Positions 9,393 through 17,819 of a stretch of 55,486 nt of DNA are shown piece after piece. The stretch comes from Dactylosporangium sp. AC04546 (lineage in GTDB: Bacteria; Actinomycetota; Actinomycetes; Mycobacteriales; Micromonosporaceae), in NCBI RefSeq assembly GCF_022095675.1, contig NZ_JAHYSG010000084.1, forward strand, positions 1-55,486. Reading direction: 5' to 3'. A program made the position numbers and the translations under genes. Each line of letters starts with the position of its first letter. The stretch's first letter is position 1. The notes under the pieces are model-generated. The model did not search any database. It was given only the letters and a program-made list of their open reading frames with translations, and was not told the origin of the DNA.

Positions 9393-12300
9393 TCAGAGGT
9401 CGTTCTGTTCGGAGATCTGGTTGAGCTGCTGGATCGTCGTCAGGTCGAGCACGCCGGCGTAGGCGCGGACCTCGTCGACGGCGCCGGCGAACGGTTCCCG
9501 CCATTGCCCGTCGATGAATGCCCGGCCGACCTGCAGGCCGCCGGCGGCGTCCCAGGCGGTGACCCGGGTCGCCTTCGCCGACTGGGCAAGCTGCCCGTCG
9601 ACGTAGAGCCGCAGCTCGTTGGTGACCGCGTTGTAGGTCAGCACCAGCAGCTGACCCTCCTGGGCCGTGTTCGGCAGCGCCTGGTCGTCGAAGGCCTTGA
9701 CCTCCGCCGCGCCCGCGGTGTCGGAGACCGGAACGGCCAGCTCCCACCGGTTGTCGGCGTTGCGCCGGACGATGAAGCCGCTCGCCTGGCTGGTGCCCTT
9801 CTGCGACAGGACCGTCATCGCCGGGCCGGGATCGGCCGAGGCCACCCTGGCCCGGACCGCGACGGTGAAGCTGCGGTCGGTGTGGATGAGCGGCGAGGCG
9901 GTGAAGGCATGGTCGTCGACGCCGTCCAGGCGCAGCTCACCCTGGCCGATCATCGGGAACACCGGCGGGTCGGCGAACAGGTCCAGCTCCGCGATGCCGG
10001 CGCCGCCGCCGAGGGTCAGCCCCGACCCGCCGGCCAGTTCCGGGCTCACGCCGCCGGTCTGGCCGTTGAGCTGCCAGTACCCCTGGCGGACCGGCTTGAG
10101 TTCGGCGAGCTTGGCGACCTCACCGGCCACGACGATCCGGTTGAACATGGCGACTTCGGCGAGGTCACCGTGGAAGTGGTTGTTGTACCAGTTCTTGTCG
10201 ATGCCCCGGCCGATCTGGACCGGACCGTGCGACGTCCACGCGGAGCGGCGCGGCGCCGAGGTGACGGCCTGGCCGTTGACGTACAGCATGATCGTCTGTG
10301 TCTTCACGTCGTGAACCGCGGTGAGGTGGGTCCAGACGTCGACCTGCGCGGCGGTGGCGCTGAAGACGTTCCAGCGGCCCAGGGTGTCCACGTCGTTGGT
10401 CGGCATCGCGAACAACCACTTGCCGCTGCCGGAGTCGAACCCGAGGGTGAATCCGGGCTCGCCGGCACCGTCCTGGCTGAGCACCGTCCGGCTCTGGCTG
10501 GTGCTGGCCAGCCGCACCCAGGCACTCACGGTGAAGCTCTTGGCCGTGTCGATGAGCCCGTCGGTGTCGGTCGACAGGTATGTGGCGTCGGTGCCGCCGA
10601 TCCCGTCGAACCGGCCGGCCCGGTCGGACGGCCCACCCGGGCCCGCCGCCCCGAACTCCACGGCACCGTGGACCGTGGCCGGGGCGGTCCCCTGCTCGTC
10701 GGCGGCGACCGTCGCGCCCGCCGCGTCGCTCAAGTCCCACAGCGCCACCGGTGCGCGGCCGGCACTGACCCGGAACGTGCAGTTGGCGATGGCGCTGGCC
10801 TTCGCGGCCCGGTCGACGGCCTGGACCGTGACGAAGTTCGGGCCGTCCTTCGTCGCCAGCCAGGTCAGCTGCACCGGGCCGCCGTCGCTCGCCGGACGCA
10901 GGACGTTGCTCGGCGACGGGTTGGTGTTGATGCCGTAGCGGTACTCGACCACGTCGGTGGCCGCGGAGTCGAAGGTGAACGTGGTGTAGACGCCCACGCC
11001 GTCACGCCAGGTGGCGTCGGTGTACGTGGCGCAGTCGACCAGTTCGTCGTCGAGGAACTCCGGGGAGCTCACCAGCGGTGGCGTGGGTGTGGTGTTGTCG
11101 TAGACGAACTCACACGTCGGTGGGCTGCCGTCGGAGCTCCACGGCCCCCAGACGGTGCCGTCCCAGGCCCGCACGTCCCAGGAGATCGTCACGTTCTGCG
11201 GGATCGTGGACGGAACGGTGTAGTCGAAGCGGGATCCGCTGGCCTTCCACGAGGACTGCCAGGTCACCGTCTGCAGCGTGCCGCCCGCCGGCGTCCACTG
11301 CACCCGGAACTCGGCGATCAGGTCTTCCACGTCACCACCGTCGGCGAGGTGGTCGGGGTCGGTGAGCACCGCGGACAGCCGCGGCGGGGTGTCGACGTAC
11401 GGGCGGCTCGCACCGGAGACGCAGTTGCCGCCCGGGGAGAGGGTGAGGTCCTGTACGGCCGGCTGGTTCGGCGCGCGGTTCCAGTTGACGACCAGGATCG
11501 CGTTGTTGCAGAACCGCTTCCAGTACTGGTTGTTGCTCTCGTTCTCCGCCTTGATGCCGAACGTGGTCGTCGTCCATCCCGAAGCGGCGGCCAGCTGCAC
11601 CTCGGAGGTCGCGTCGAAGACGGAGTTGCGCGCCGACGAGGTGCACGACTGCTCCGCACCGAGCGACTTGGTCGAGATGTGCCGCGCCCAACCCGGCATG
11701 TTGTTCCAGTTGGTGGCGGTGTTGATACCGCCGTTCATGCCCCACAGCTGGATGTTGCGCGCGGTGGTGTTCCAGCCGCGGGCCAGCGAGACCTGGAACT
11801 GCGCGCTGAGGACGTTCTTGCCGGAGTAGTTGCTCGGCAGCGCGTAGATCAGGCGTTTGATCTTCGAGTTGTTGCACGTGGAGTCCGGCGGGCAGTATCC
11901 GGCGCGCTCGTCGGTCTTGCCGTCGAAGTTGGCGTACTCCTCGTCGGGGTAGCCGGAGTCGACCATCGTCCAGAACGTCCGGCTCGTCGAGCTCCACACC
12001 GGGTCGATGTAGAGGGGGAAGCGGACCGACGGGTCGGTGAGCAGCGCCGGGTCCGGTGTCAGGTGCAGCTTGTCGCCGGTGAAGCGGACCTGCAGCTTCG
12101 CCTTGCGGGCGGTCTGCGGCGCGGCCCGGGTCGGCTTGGCGGGCACCTCACCGACCTGTGCCGCCAGCTGCCGCTCGGCGGCCTCGTCGCCGGCGTCCCA
12201 CATCACCGGCTGCGGCGCCTCGAAGACCCGCCCTCCGCTCACCGTGTCGACGACGGTCAGCCGGCCGTCGCCGGCCTCGCGCATCGCCAGCCCAGTCATC

Positions 12301-12920
12301 TTCAGGCCCATGGCCAGCGAGGCCACGTCCGGCCGCCGCGCCGCCGCCGGCGTCTTGACGACCAGAACGTGCGAGAACGTCTCGACGCCGGCGTTGACGA
12401 CCAGGTCGACACCCGGCACGACGTCGGGATAGGTCGCGGTGGCCCCGTCGAGCACGGGGGCCGGGAGTGCGCTGCCCGCCCAGGTGAGGCTCATCGACCG
12501 CCCGGCGCGGTCGGCGGTGAGCAGCGGGCCGGAGCCGCCGCCGGACAGCCGCAGGCCGAACGTGGCCGCCACCGGGCTGAGACTGCCGTCGGCGTTGCGC
12601 ACGAGGGTCGCGTCGGGGGTGACCCATTTGCCGTTCTTGGCCGTCCGTACCGGCTGCTGGTGGATGTTCTCGGTGAACGTCCCGTCCGGGTTGGCCCAGA
12701 CGTCGCGGCGCTCGCCGCGGTACGCGCCGATCTCGATCGACCGGCCGCTGCTCCTCGCCACCGCGACCGCTTCCACCTCGGTCTGCTTGATGGTCTCCTG
12801 CTGCCCGATCAGCGGACCCGGCTCGTGCGAGGGGCCCGGAGCCTCGGACCGCACCGTGAGCCCGACACCGACCGCGAGCGCGACCGCCAGGCCGAGCCGT
12901 GTCATCACCTGCCGTCGCAT
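9393..12920 (-). CDS. Secreted LamG/DNRLRE-domain protein of the RHS toxin operon
   Basis: 1175 residues. After a hydrophobic signal (MTRLGLAVALAVGVGL) comes a ~220-residue module (ALPAPVLDGATATYPDVVPGVDLVV...PQPVMWDAG) that is clearly paralogous to the N-terminus of the upstream gene. A DNRLRE-type domain follows (SSTSRTFWTMVDSGYPDEEY...), then Ig-like stretches, then two concanavalin-like LamG domains (about 760-930 and 1000-1170) that usually bind sugars or proteins. I chose the ATG at 12920 because its upstream block (CACGGGGATGGGG) mirrors that of the preceding gene; 12932 (ATG) and a GTG overlapping the upstream stop are alternatives. It lies between the FG-GAP protein and the RHS toxin with short gaps (71 and 86 bases). 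A role in surface attachment or toxin display is inferred. Confidence 0.88.
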   Translation of the reverse strand: MRRQVMTRLGLAVALAVGVGLTVRSEAPGPSHEPGPLIGQQETIKQTEVEAVAVARSSGRSIEIGAYRGERRDVWANPDGTFTENIHQQPVRTAKNGKWVTPDATLVRNADGSLSPVAATFGLRLSGGGSGPLLTADRAGRSMSLTWAGSALPAPVLDGATATYPDVVPGVDLVVNAGVETFSHVLVVKTPAAARRPDVASLAMGLKMTGLAMREAGDGRLTVVDTVSGGRVFEAPQPVMWDAGDEAAERQLAAQVGEVPAKPTRAAPQTARKAKLQVRFTGDKLHLTPDPALLTDPSVRFPLYIDPVWSSTSRTFWTMVDSGYPDEEYANFDGKTDERAGYCPPDSTCNNSKIKRLIYALPSNYSGKNVLSAQFQVSLARGWNTTARNIQLWGMNGGINTATNWNNMPGWARHISTKSLGAEQSCTSSARNSVFDATSEVQLAAASGWTTTTFGIKAENESNNQYWKRFCNNAILVVNWNRAPNQPAVQDLTLSPGGNCVSGASRPYVDTPPRLSAVLTDPDHLADGGDVEDLIAEFRVQWTPAGGTLQTVTWQSSWKASGSRFDYTVPSTIPQNVTISWDVRAWDGTVWGPWSSDGSPPTCEFVYDNTTPTPPLVSSPEFLDDELVDCATYTDATWRDGVGVYTTFTFDSAATDVVEYRYGINTNPSPSNVLRPASDGGPVQLTWLATKDGPNFVTVQAVDRAAKASAIANCTFRVSAGRAPVALWDLSDAAGATVAADEQGTAPATVHGAVEFGAAGPGGPSDRAGRFDGIGGTDATYLSTDTDGLIDTAKSFTVSAWVRLASTSQSRTVLSQDGAGEPGFTLGFDSGSGKWLFAMPTNDVDTLGRWNVFSATAAQVDVWTHLTAVHDVKTQTIMLYVNGQAVTSAPRRSAWTSHGPVQIGRGIDKNWYNNHFHGDLAEVAMFNRIVVAGEVAKLAELKPVRQGYWQLNGQTGGVSPELAGGSGLTLGGGAGIAELDLFADPPVFPMIGQGELRLDGVDDHAFTASPLIHTDRSFTVAVRARVASADPGPAMTVLSQKGTSQASGFIVRRNADNRWELAVPVSDTAGAAEVKAFDDQALPNTAQEGQLLVLTYNAVTNELRLYVDGQLAQSAKATRVTAWDAAGGLQVGRAFIDGQWREPFAGAVDEVRAYAGVLDLTTIQQLNQISEQNDL

Positions 12921-12991
12921 CCGTGGCCCCATCCCCGTGAGCTGTGCCGAGTGTGTACGTGCGGTCTTCGCCGCCTGTCCGGTCACCGTGA

Positions 12992-15900
12992 TCACCCGAC
13001 CTGCACGCCGAAGGCGGTCGCGGTGTTCGGGGCCGGCGCCCAGCTGCGGGTCGGTACCGCGGTGCCGGCGGCCAGCGCTGACCATGGGATCGCGTAGACG
13101 CCCTTCCTGCCGTACGGGGAGGCGACGAACAGCTCGTCGGGTGAGGCGCTCAGCGCCGAGCCGATGAGTTCCCGCGCGGTCGGCGAGTAGGGCAGGCTGC
13201 TCGTCTTGCGGTAGACGGTGGTGTCGGCGAGGCCCGTGGTGGTGCCGGCGGCGAACACCCGGACCTCGCCGGCGTCGTCGCCACCGCTGAGGTCCTCGCC
13301 GGGCGCTCCCACCGCGACCAGGAGCGTCTGGGCCGTCGGCGCGGCAGCCGGGTTCGTGTTGACGACCACCACGTCCTGGCCGAACAGGTCACCGGCCTCG
13401 CCGGCGCCGGAGATCCCGGCCGTGTCCTGCGACACCGTGGCCAGGTGGGTGACCGCGGTGTTCGTGACGCGGAACTGGTGCACCGCGCCCGCGTCGGACA
13501 CACCTCCGGGGTCGTCGCCGGGTGCGCCGACCACGAGGATCGAGTCACCGGCCGGCCAGTACGGTGCCATCGCCACCGACACGCCGAACATGTCGCCCGC
13601 CTGCGGCTCGCCGGGCACCCCGGTCGTGGACTTGTCGACGCAGCCGACCGAGGTCGGCAGCGACGTACCGGTCGGGTGGACGAACGCGCACGCCGAGCCG
13701 GCGAAGGCCGTGCCGGCGGCGAACGCCTGACCGGGACGGGTCACCGCGAAGTGCGTCCCGGTGGACGCCAGCGCGAACCCGAAGCGGTCGTCGCGCTGCG
13801 ACGTGCCGGCACCGACCTGGGTCTGGTCGAACGCGAGCTTCTGCGTGCCGCGGAAGTAGTGCACGATCCCGGCGTCGGTCTGCCCACCGGCGTCCTCACC
13901 CGGGGCGCCGACGACGAGGAACGGCTCCCCGGCCGCGGTCTGGCCGGCGGTCAGCGCGTACCCGAACCAGTCGAACGCGCCCGGCGTTCCCGGCACGCCG
14001 TTGGCGCCCTGCGTGTAGGTCAGTGCCGCCGGCCCCTTGCCGAGACCGGCCGGCGAGCCGAACAGGATCTGGACCTCACCGGCGTCCGTGGCCCCGGCCA
14101 CGTCCTGATAGGGCACACCGACGGCCACGTCGGCGCAGCCGTCGCGGTTCGCGTCGTACACGGCCAGCGACTGCCCGAACCGGTTGCCCGGCAGCGCGTC
14201 GCCCGGCACCTCCGGCAGGTCCTGGTGGATCAAGGTCATCGTGCCGGTCGCGCCGTCGACGACGTAGAGGGCGCCGGCGTTGGAGTCGCCGTTGACGCTC
14301 ATCCTGGGATCGGTGATGGTGACGTCGCGGATGCCGTCGCCGTTGACGTCACCGGCCACACCGTTCTCGCAGCCCGGCACCGGTGGCGCGGTCAGGTACA
14401 CCGAGAACTCGCACGCCGGTGTCGCGGTCGTGACCGTGCCGTCGGAGACCAGCACCCGCCACGAGTACCTACCGCCCTCCACGAGGTCACCGGCCGCGAA
14501 CGTGTGCGACGCCGAGGCTCCGGACGCGATCGAGGTCTTCACGGCCGTACCCGCGGGCTGGGCGGCGCCGACCGTTCGCCACTCGAAGGTGACCGTCATC
14601 GGCGAGCCCTCACCGTCGGCGACGGTCGCGGACAGTGCCGGCGTCAGCGTCTGCAGGGCCGGACGGCTGTCGCCGGTGACGCAGCTCGTGGCCGGGGTCG
14701 TGGAGCGGGTGGTCACGGTCGGGTAGGCGTTGTAGGTGACGTTGACGTACGGGCGGTGGGTCGTGTTCGACGTCCAGTTGCGGGACCGGACCTGCTTCCA
14801 GCCGGAGGCGTCCGTCTCGTCCTGCGCCCGCAGGCCCATGTGCGCGACGGTCTGCCCGGCCGTCGCGGCCCGCTGGAAGAAGCCGCGGGCGTCGATCGAG
14901 ATCCAGCCGTCGGCGCACGTCGCGTCGAAGCCGGTCGTCGCCGTGGACACGGCCTCCGGTTGGTCGCCCGGCACCGAGGGGTCGGCGTCGAGCCAGGTCG
15001 GCTGGTCGGTCCACCGCGACGCCGTCGAGGCGGCCGTCGTGGTCCAGACCTGCCAGGGCCGGGCCTGGCAGGTCGCCGACCAGAAGTTCCAGAAGTTCGC
15101 CGACGCCGACACGATCTGCTTGCCGGCGAAGGCGTCGGCCGGCCACTGCACGAACGCCCGGGCGATCCTCGGGTTGGACCCGCCCATCTGGCCGAACCAC
15201 AGGTCACCCTGGGCCGACATGTCCGTGGTGCCGCCCTCCACCACCGACGTGGAGAACGTCGAGGCGACGCCGTTGAGCGCCGGGTCGATCACGACCGGGA
15301 ACACCGTCGCCGGGTCGAGAATCCATGTCGTGTCGGGTCGCAGCGCCAGGTTGCCGCGCTGGCCGGCGCCCGGCTTGTCGAGCGTGACGGGCACCCGCCG
15401 GGTGCGGGCCGGCCGGCCGGGCGCCTTGGCGTCGTCGCTGGAGTCCCACATGACCGGCTGCGGCACCCGGGCGATCACCGCACCCTTCGCGTTGCGCAGC
15501 GACACGCCGCCGTCGGGCTCGGCGCGCTGCTCGACGGCGCCGTCGGCGCGCGTCATCACCGCCAGCTCGCCGACGTGGGCGACGGCGGCCCGGTGCTTCA
15601 CCACGAAGAACTGCTCCACGCCCTCGGAGGTCGACTCCAGCACGAGGTCGACACCGGGACGCACCTCGGGGTACGTCGCCCGCGGGCCGTCGAGCACCGG
15701 CGCCGGCAGGGGCCCGGTCCAGTCGAACGCCGCGCGCCCGGCCGGCGTGGTGATCGAGGCGAGCTCACGCGTGCCGGCCGCGCCGCTCGCACCGGCGATG
15801 ACGAGATCCCGGGGGTGCGCCTTCGGTGCGATCCGGCCGTCCGGACGCACGACGAGCGTGTGGTCCACCTCGACCCACGTACCGGCACGCTTGAACCGCT

Positions 15901-16240
15901 CGACACCGGCGGCGACGCGCGCCGTGAAACCGCCGGTGGGCAACGCCCACACCTGCGTCTGTTCCGTGGTGAGGGCGTCGACCAGGACGCGCTGCCCGGA
16001 CTGCCGGGCCAGCGCGGCAGCCTGCTGCTCGGCCACGGAGAGCTCGGCGCGCTTGACGTCCGGGACCACCGGGGCCGCGTTGTCGCCGCCGCGGCTGTCC
16101 CGCGGCTCCGCGGCGGACGGGCCGACCGCGACGAGCATCGATGCCGTCATGGCCGCGACCAGTGCGGCGGCCATGCGAGCCGGTCGTTTGGGACGCTTCG
16201 CGCCACCGACCGGCCTCGCCAGAACAACGACAGACGTCAT
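12992..16240 (-). CDS. Secreted FG-GAP (integrin-alpha-like) repeat protein, first gene of the RHS toxin operon
   Basis: 1082 residues. The N-terminus (KRPKRPARMAAALVAAMTASMLVAVGPSAAEP) is a signal peptide. Next comes the same module as in the LamG protein (PAPVLDGPRATYPEVRPGVD...PQPVMWDSS), a DNRLRE domain (about 350-500) and a fibronectin-like segment. From about residue 640 run FG-GAP repeats with calcium-type loops (DVNGDGIRDV, DANRDGCADVAVG), which should fold as a beta-propeller. The ATG at 16240 was chosen because it precedes the signal peptide and has CACGGGGGTGGG upstream. FG-GAP propellers also occur in the TcB part of insect Tc toxins, next to an RHS cocoon, which suggests a functional link to the RHS protein. 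That link is inference. Confidence 0.88.
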   Translation of the reverse strand: MTSVVVLARPVGGAKRPKRPARMAAALVAAMTASMLVAVGPSAAEPRDSRGGDNAAPVVPDVKRAELSVAEQQAAALARQSGQRVLVDALTTEQTQVWALPTGGFTARVAAGVERFKRAGTWVEVDHTLVVRPDGRIAPKAHPRDLVIAGASGAAGTRELASITTPAGRAAFDWTGPLPAPVLDGPRATYPEVRPGVDLVLESTSEGVEQFFVVKHRAAVAHVGELAVMTRADGAVEQRAEPDGGVSLRNAKGAVIARVPQPVMWDSSDDAKAPGRPARTRRVPVTLDKPGAGQRGNLALRPDTTWILDPATVFPVVIDPALNGVASTFSTSVVEGGTTDMSAQGDLWFGQMGGSNPRIARAFVQWPADAFAGKQIVSASANFWNFWSATCQARPWQVWTTTAASTASRWTDQPTWLDADPSVPGDQPEAVSTATTGFDATCADGWISIDARGFFQRAATAGQTVAHMGLRAQDETDASGWKQVRSRNWTSNTTHRPYVNVTYNAYPTVTTRSTTPATSCVTGDSRPALQTLTPALSATVADGEGSPMTVTFEWRTVGAAQPAGTAVKTSIASGASASHTFAAGDLVEGGRYSWRVLVSDGTVTTATPACEFSVYLTAPPVPGCENGVAGDVNGDGIRDVTITDPRMSVNGDSNAGALYVVDGATGTMTLIHQDLPEVPGDALPGNRFGQSLAVYDANRDGCADVAVGVPYQDVAGATDAGEVQILFGSPAGLGKGPAALTYTQGANGVPGTPGAFDWFGYALTAGQTAAGEPFLVVGAPGEDAGGQTDAGIVHYFRGTQKLAFDQTQVGAGTSQRDDRFGFALASTGTHFAVTRPGQAFAAGTAFAGSACAFVHPTGTSLPTSVGCVDKSTTGVPGEPQAGDMFGVSVAMAPYWPAGDSILVVGAPGDDPGGVSDAGAVHQFRVTNTAVTHLATVSQDTAGISGAGEAGDLFGQDVVVVNTNPAAAPTAQTLLVAVGAPGEDLSGGDDAGEVRVFAAGTTTGLADTTVYRKTSSLPYSPTARELIGSALSASPDELFVASPYGRKGVYAIPWSALAAGTAVPTRSWAPAPNTATAFGVQVG

Positions 16241-16275
16241 CGCGTGCCCACCCCCGTGAGTTCCGTTGGACCGAG

Positions 16276-16305
16276 ACAGTAGATCGACCGCGATCACGCC
16301 GTCAA
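16276..16305 (-). promoter_or_regulatory. Candidate sigma-70-like promoter of the toxin operon
   Basis: On the minus strand TTGACG (complement of 16300-16305), an 18-base spacer and TACTGT (complement of 16276-16281) lie 35 bases upstream of the FG-GAP gene start. Match to consensus is moderate; no mapped transcript supports it. Confidence 0.4.
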
Positions 16306-16371
16306 TCAAACGGTCACCGTCGACAGGGATAACAGAACGTAAGATCAGCAGGCCCGTGCGTATATCGCCAA

Positions 16372-16402
16372 CCGAACGGCCATGCGGGCTATGGCCGTTC
16401 GG
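16372..16402. terminator. Perfect 12-bp hairpin, probable terminator of the decayed response-regulator transcript
   Basis: CCGAACGGCCAT (16372-16383) and ATGGCCGTTCGG (16391-16402) pair perfectly around a 7-base loop. It lies 32 bases beyond the response regulator stop and upstream of the toxin operon promoter, so it would insulate the two transcripts. Confidence 0.6.
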
Positions 16403-16433
16403 ATGAGTCCCGCACCCGGTCCGGGCGGACCGC

Positions 16434-17098
16434 TCAGCGGTCTCCCGGGCGCACCACGCCCGCTTCGTAGGCGATCACCACGAGCTGCACCCGGTCGCGC
16501 GCGCCGAGCTTCGCCAGGAGACGACCGACGTACGTCTTGACGGTCGCCTCCGACACCACGAGTTCCTCGGCGATCTCCTGGTTGGTCCGACCGCGGGCGA
16601 CGGCGGCGAACACCTCCCGCTCCCGCTCGGTGAGCCGCCCGAGCGGCGACTCGCCTGCCGGCTCGGGCCCGGGCAGGTGCGGCACGAACGTCTCGATGAG
16701 CCGCCGGGTGACGCTGGGCGCGACGACCGCGTCACCGGCGGCGACAGCCCGGATGCCGCCGACGAGGTCGGCCGGCGGCACGTCCTTGAGCAGGAAGCCG
16801 CTGGCCCCGGCCCGCAGCGCGCGTACACGTACTCGTCGAGGTCGAACGTCGTCAGCACCAGCACCCGGGCCACCGACCCGCCGGCCACGATCCGCCGGGT
16901 GGCCTCGATCCCGTCGGTGACGGGCATCCGCACGTCCATGAGCATCACGTCGGGCCGCAGCGCCGCGGTCATGGCGACGGCCTGCTCCCCGTCCCCGGCC
17001 TCCCCGACCACGTCGAGGTCGGCCTGCGTGGACAACACCATGGGGAACCCGAGCCGCAGCAGCGCCTGATCGTCGACGAGCAGCACCCTGATCGGTTC
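16434..17098 (-). pseudogene. NarL/LuxR-type response regulator, frameshifted and lacking its start
   Basis: The receiver domain is readable (EPIRVLLVDDQALLRLGF; phosphoacceptor in DVMLMDVRMPVTDG) up to FDLDEYVY. The frame then breaks near 16820-16823: one base appears to be missing after GTGTAC. The other frame resumes with ALRAGASGFLLKDVPPADL and a complete LuxR helix-turn-helix (LTEREREVFAAVARGRTNQEIAEELVVSEATVKTYV). The 5' end joins directly to a histidine kinase fragment, so no proper start codon or ribosome site remains. A sequencing error could explain the single-base shift but not the lost start. Confidence 0.85.
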
Positions 17099-17291
17099 GC
17101 CGCGGCGAGCTCGGCCCGCTGGTCGCGCTCGCGTTCGAGCCGGCGGCCCGCTCGACGAGCTCGAGCAGGTACGCGCTGCGGATCCGCACCACCGTCCCGG
17201 CGAGCGCCGTGGCGGCGAGCACCGCGGTGACGAACCCGAACGTCGTCCACTGTGGACCGTTGAAGACGAACGCGACCACCGCCGGCAGCTC
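17099..17291 (-). pseudogene. Fragment of a sensor histidine kinase (last membrane helix and linker)
   Basis: About 64 residues in a third frame: ELPAVVAFVFNGPQWTTFGF... then a hydrophobic helix and LELVERAAGRLERERDQRAELAAA. That end is typical of NarL-family kinases just before the His-box (ERARIAREMHD). The sensory N-terminus, His-box and ATPase domain are absent; sequence passes straight into the response regulator. It holds both junctions of two apparent deletions. Confidence 0.75.
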
Positions 17292-17293
17292 GA

Positions 17294-17698
17294 CCGCTGG
17301 CTCATGCCGAGCGAGAACCCGCCGACCCGCCGACCGGCCGCCGCTTCGAGGCCGACGATGCCGAGCACCTCGTCGACCCGGCGCCGGCCGATGCCGTGGG
17401 TCTGCGCGAGCGCCAGCAGGTGACTGCGCGCCATGCGTCCCTTGTGGACAGAGCGGGCCTCCAGCAGCGCGCCGGCCTGGCGCAGCGGGTCGGGATGGTC
17501 CCGATACCGCCGGCCGTTGACGGTCGCGGTGCCGCCGGTGGGATGGTCCAGCCCGACGATCATCCGCAGTGTCGTGGACTTGCCGGCCCCGTTGGGCCCG
17601 AGGAAGCCGGTGACCTGCCCGGGCCGCACGGTCAAGGACAGCCCGTCGACGGCGAGCCGGTCGCCGTAGCGTTTGCGCAGCTCATGTACCTCGATCAT
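17294..17698 (-). pseudogene. N-terminal fragment of an ABC transporter ATP-binding protein
   Basis: 135 codons match an ABC-2-type exporter ATPase: MIEVHELRKRYGDRLAVDGLSLTV, Walker A GPNGAGKSTT, Q-loop region and the start of the signature (VGGFSLGMSQR). After the CGG at 17294 similarity stops and the sequence continues as histidine kinase in another frame. Walker B, the H-loop and the whole permease are missing. The intact order in relatives would be ATPase, permease, kinase, regulator. The open frame runs on through the later fragments, giving a false fusion protein. Confidence 0.85.
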
Positions 17699-17736
17699 GC
17701 CGACGACGCTACGGCGGCCAACGGCCGGTGTCGTCA

Positions 17737-17778
17737 GACCGTGGTCTCGACCTTCGGGGCCCAGGTCCTACCACGGTC
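17737..17778. promoter_or_regulatory. 9-bp inverted repeat upstream of the PLP lyase
   Basis: GACCGTGGT (17737-17745) and ACCACGGTC (17770-17778) are perfect inverted copies separated by 24 bases. They lie between the divergent ABC fragment and the PLP-enzyme gene. It may be an operator or a hairpin in a leader; the regulator is unknown. Confidence 0.3.
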
Positions 17779-17819
17779 GGACGTACCCCAGTCCGACGAC
17801 AACGGCCCGCCGGCGCCGC

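Noticed and set aside
4786..9462. Very long plus-strand open frame (1558 codons) antisense to the RHS gene
   Set aside because: It is a GC-rich shadow: Val/Arg/Gly/Leu-rich without any family motif, while the other strand encodes clear RHS/YD repeats.
9348..13097. Long plus-strand open frame opposite the LamG protein, and a similar one at 13445-16282 opposite the FG-GAP protein
   Set aside because: Both are antisense shadows; composition is Arg/Gly/Val rich, with no domains and no ribosome sites.
16475..17698. A single fused ABC-ATPase/response-regulator protein
   Set aside because: The middle and end of the frame are out of register with the real families; the three frames together show separate decayed genes.
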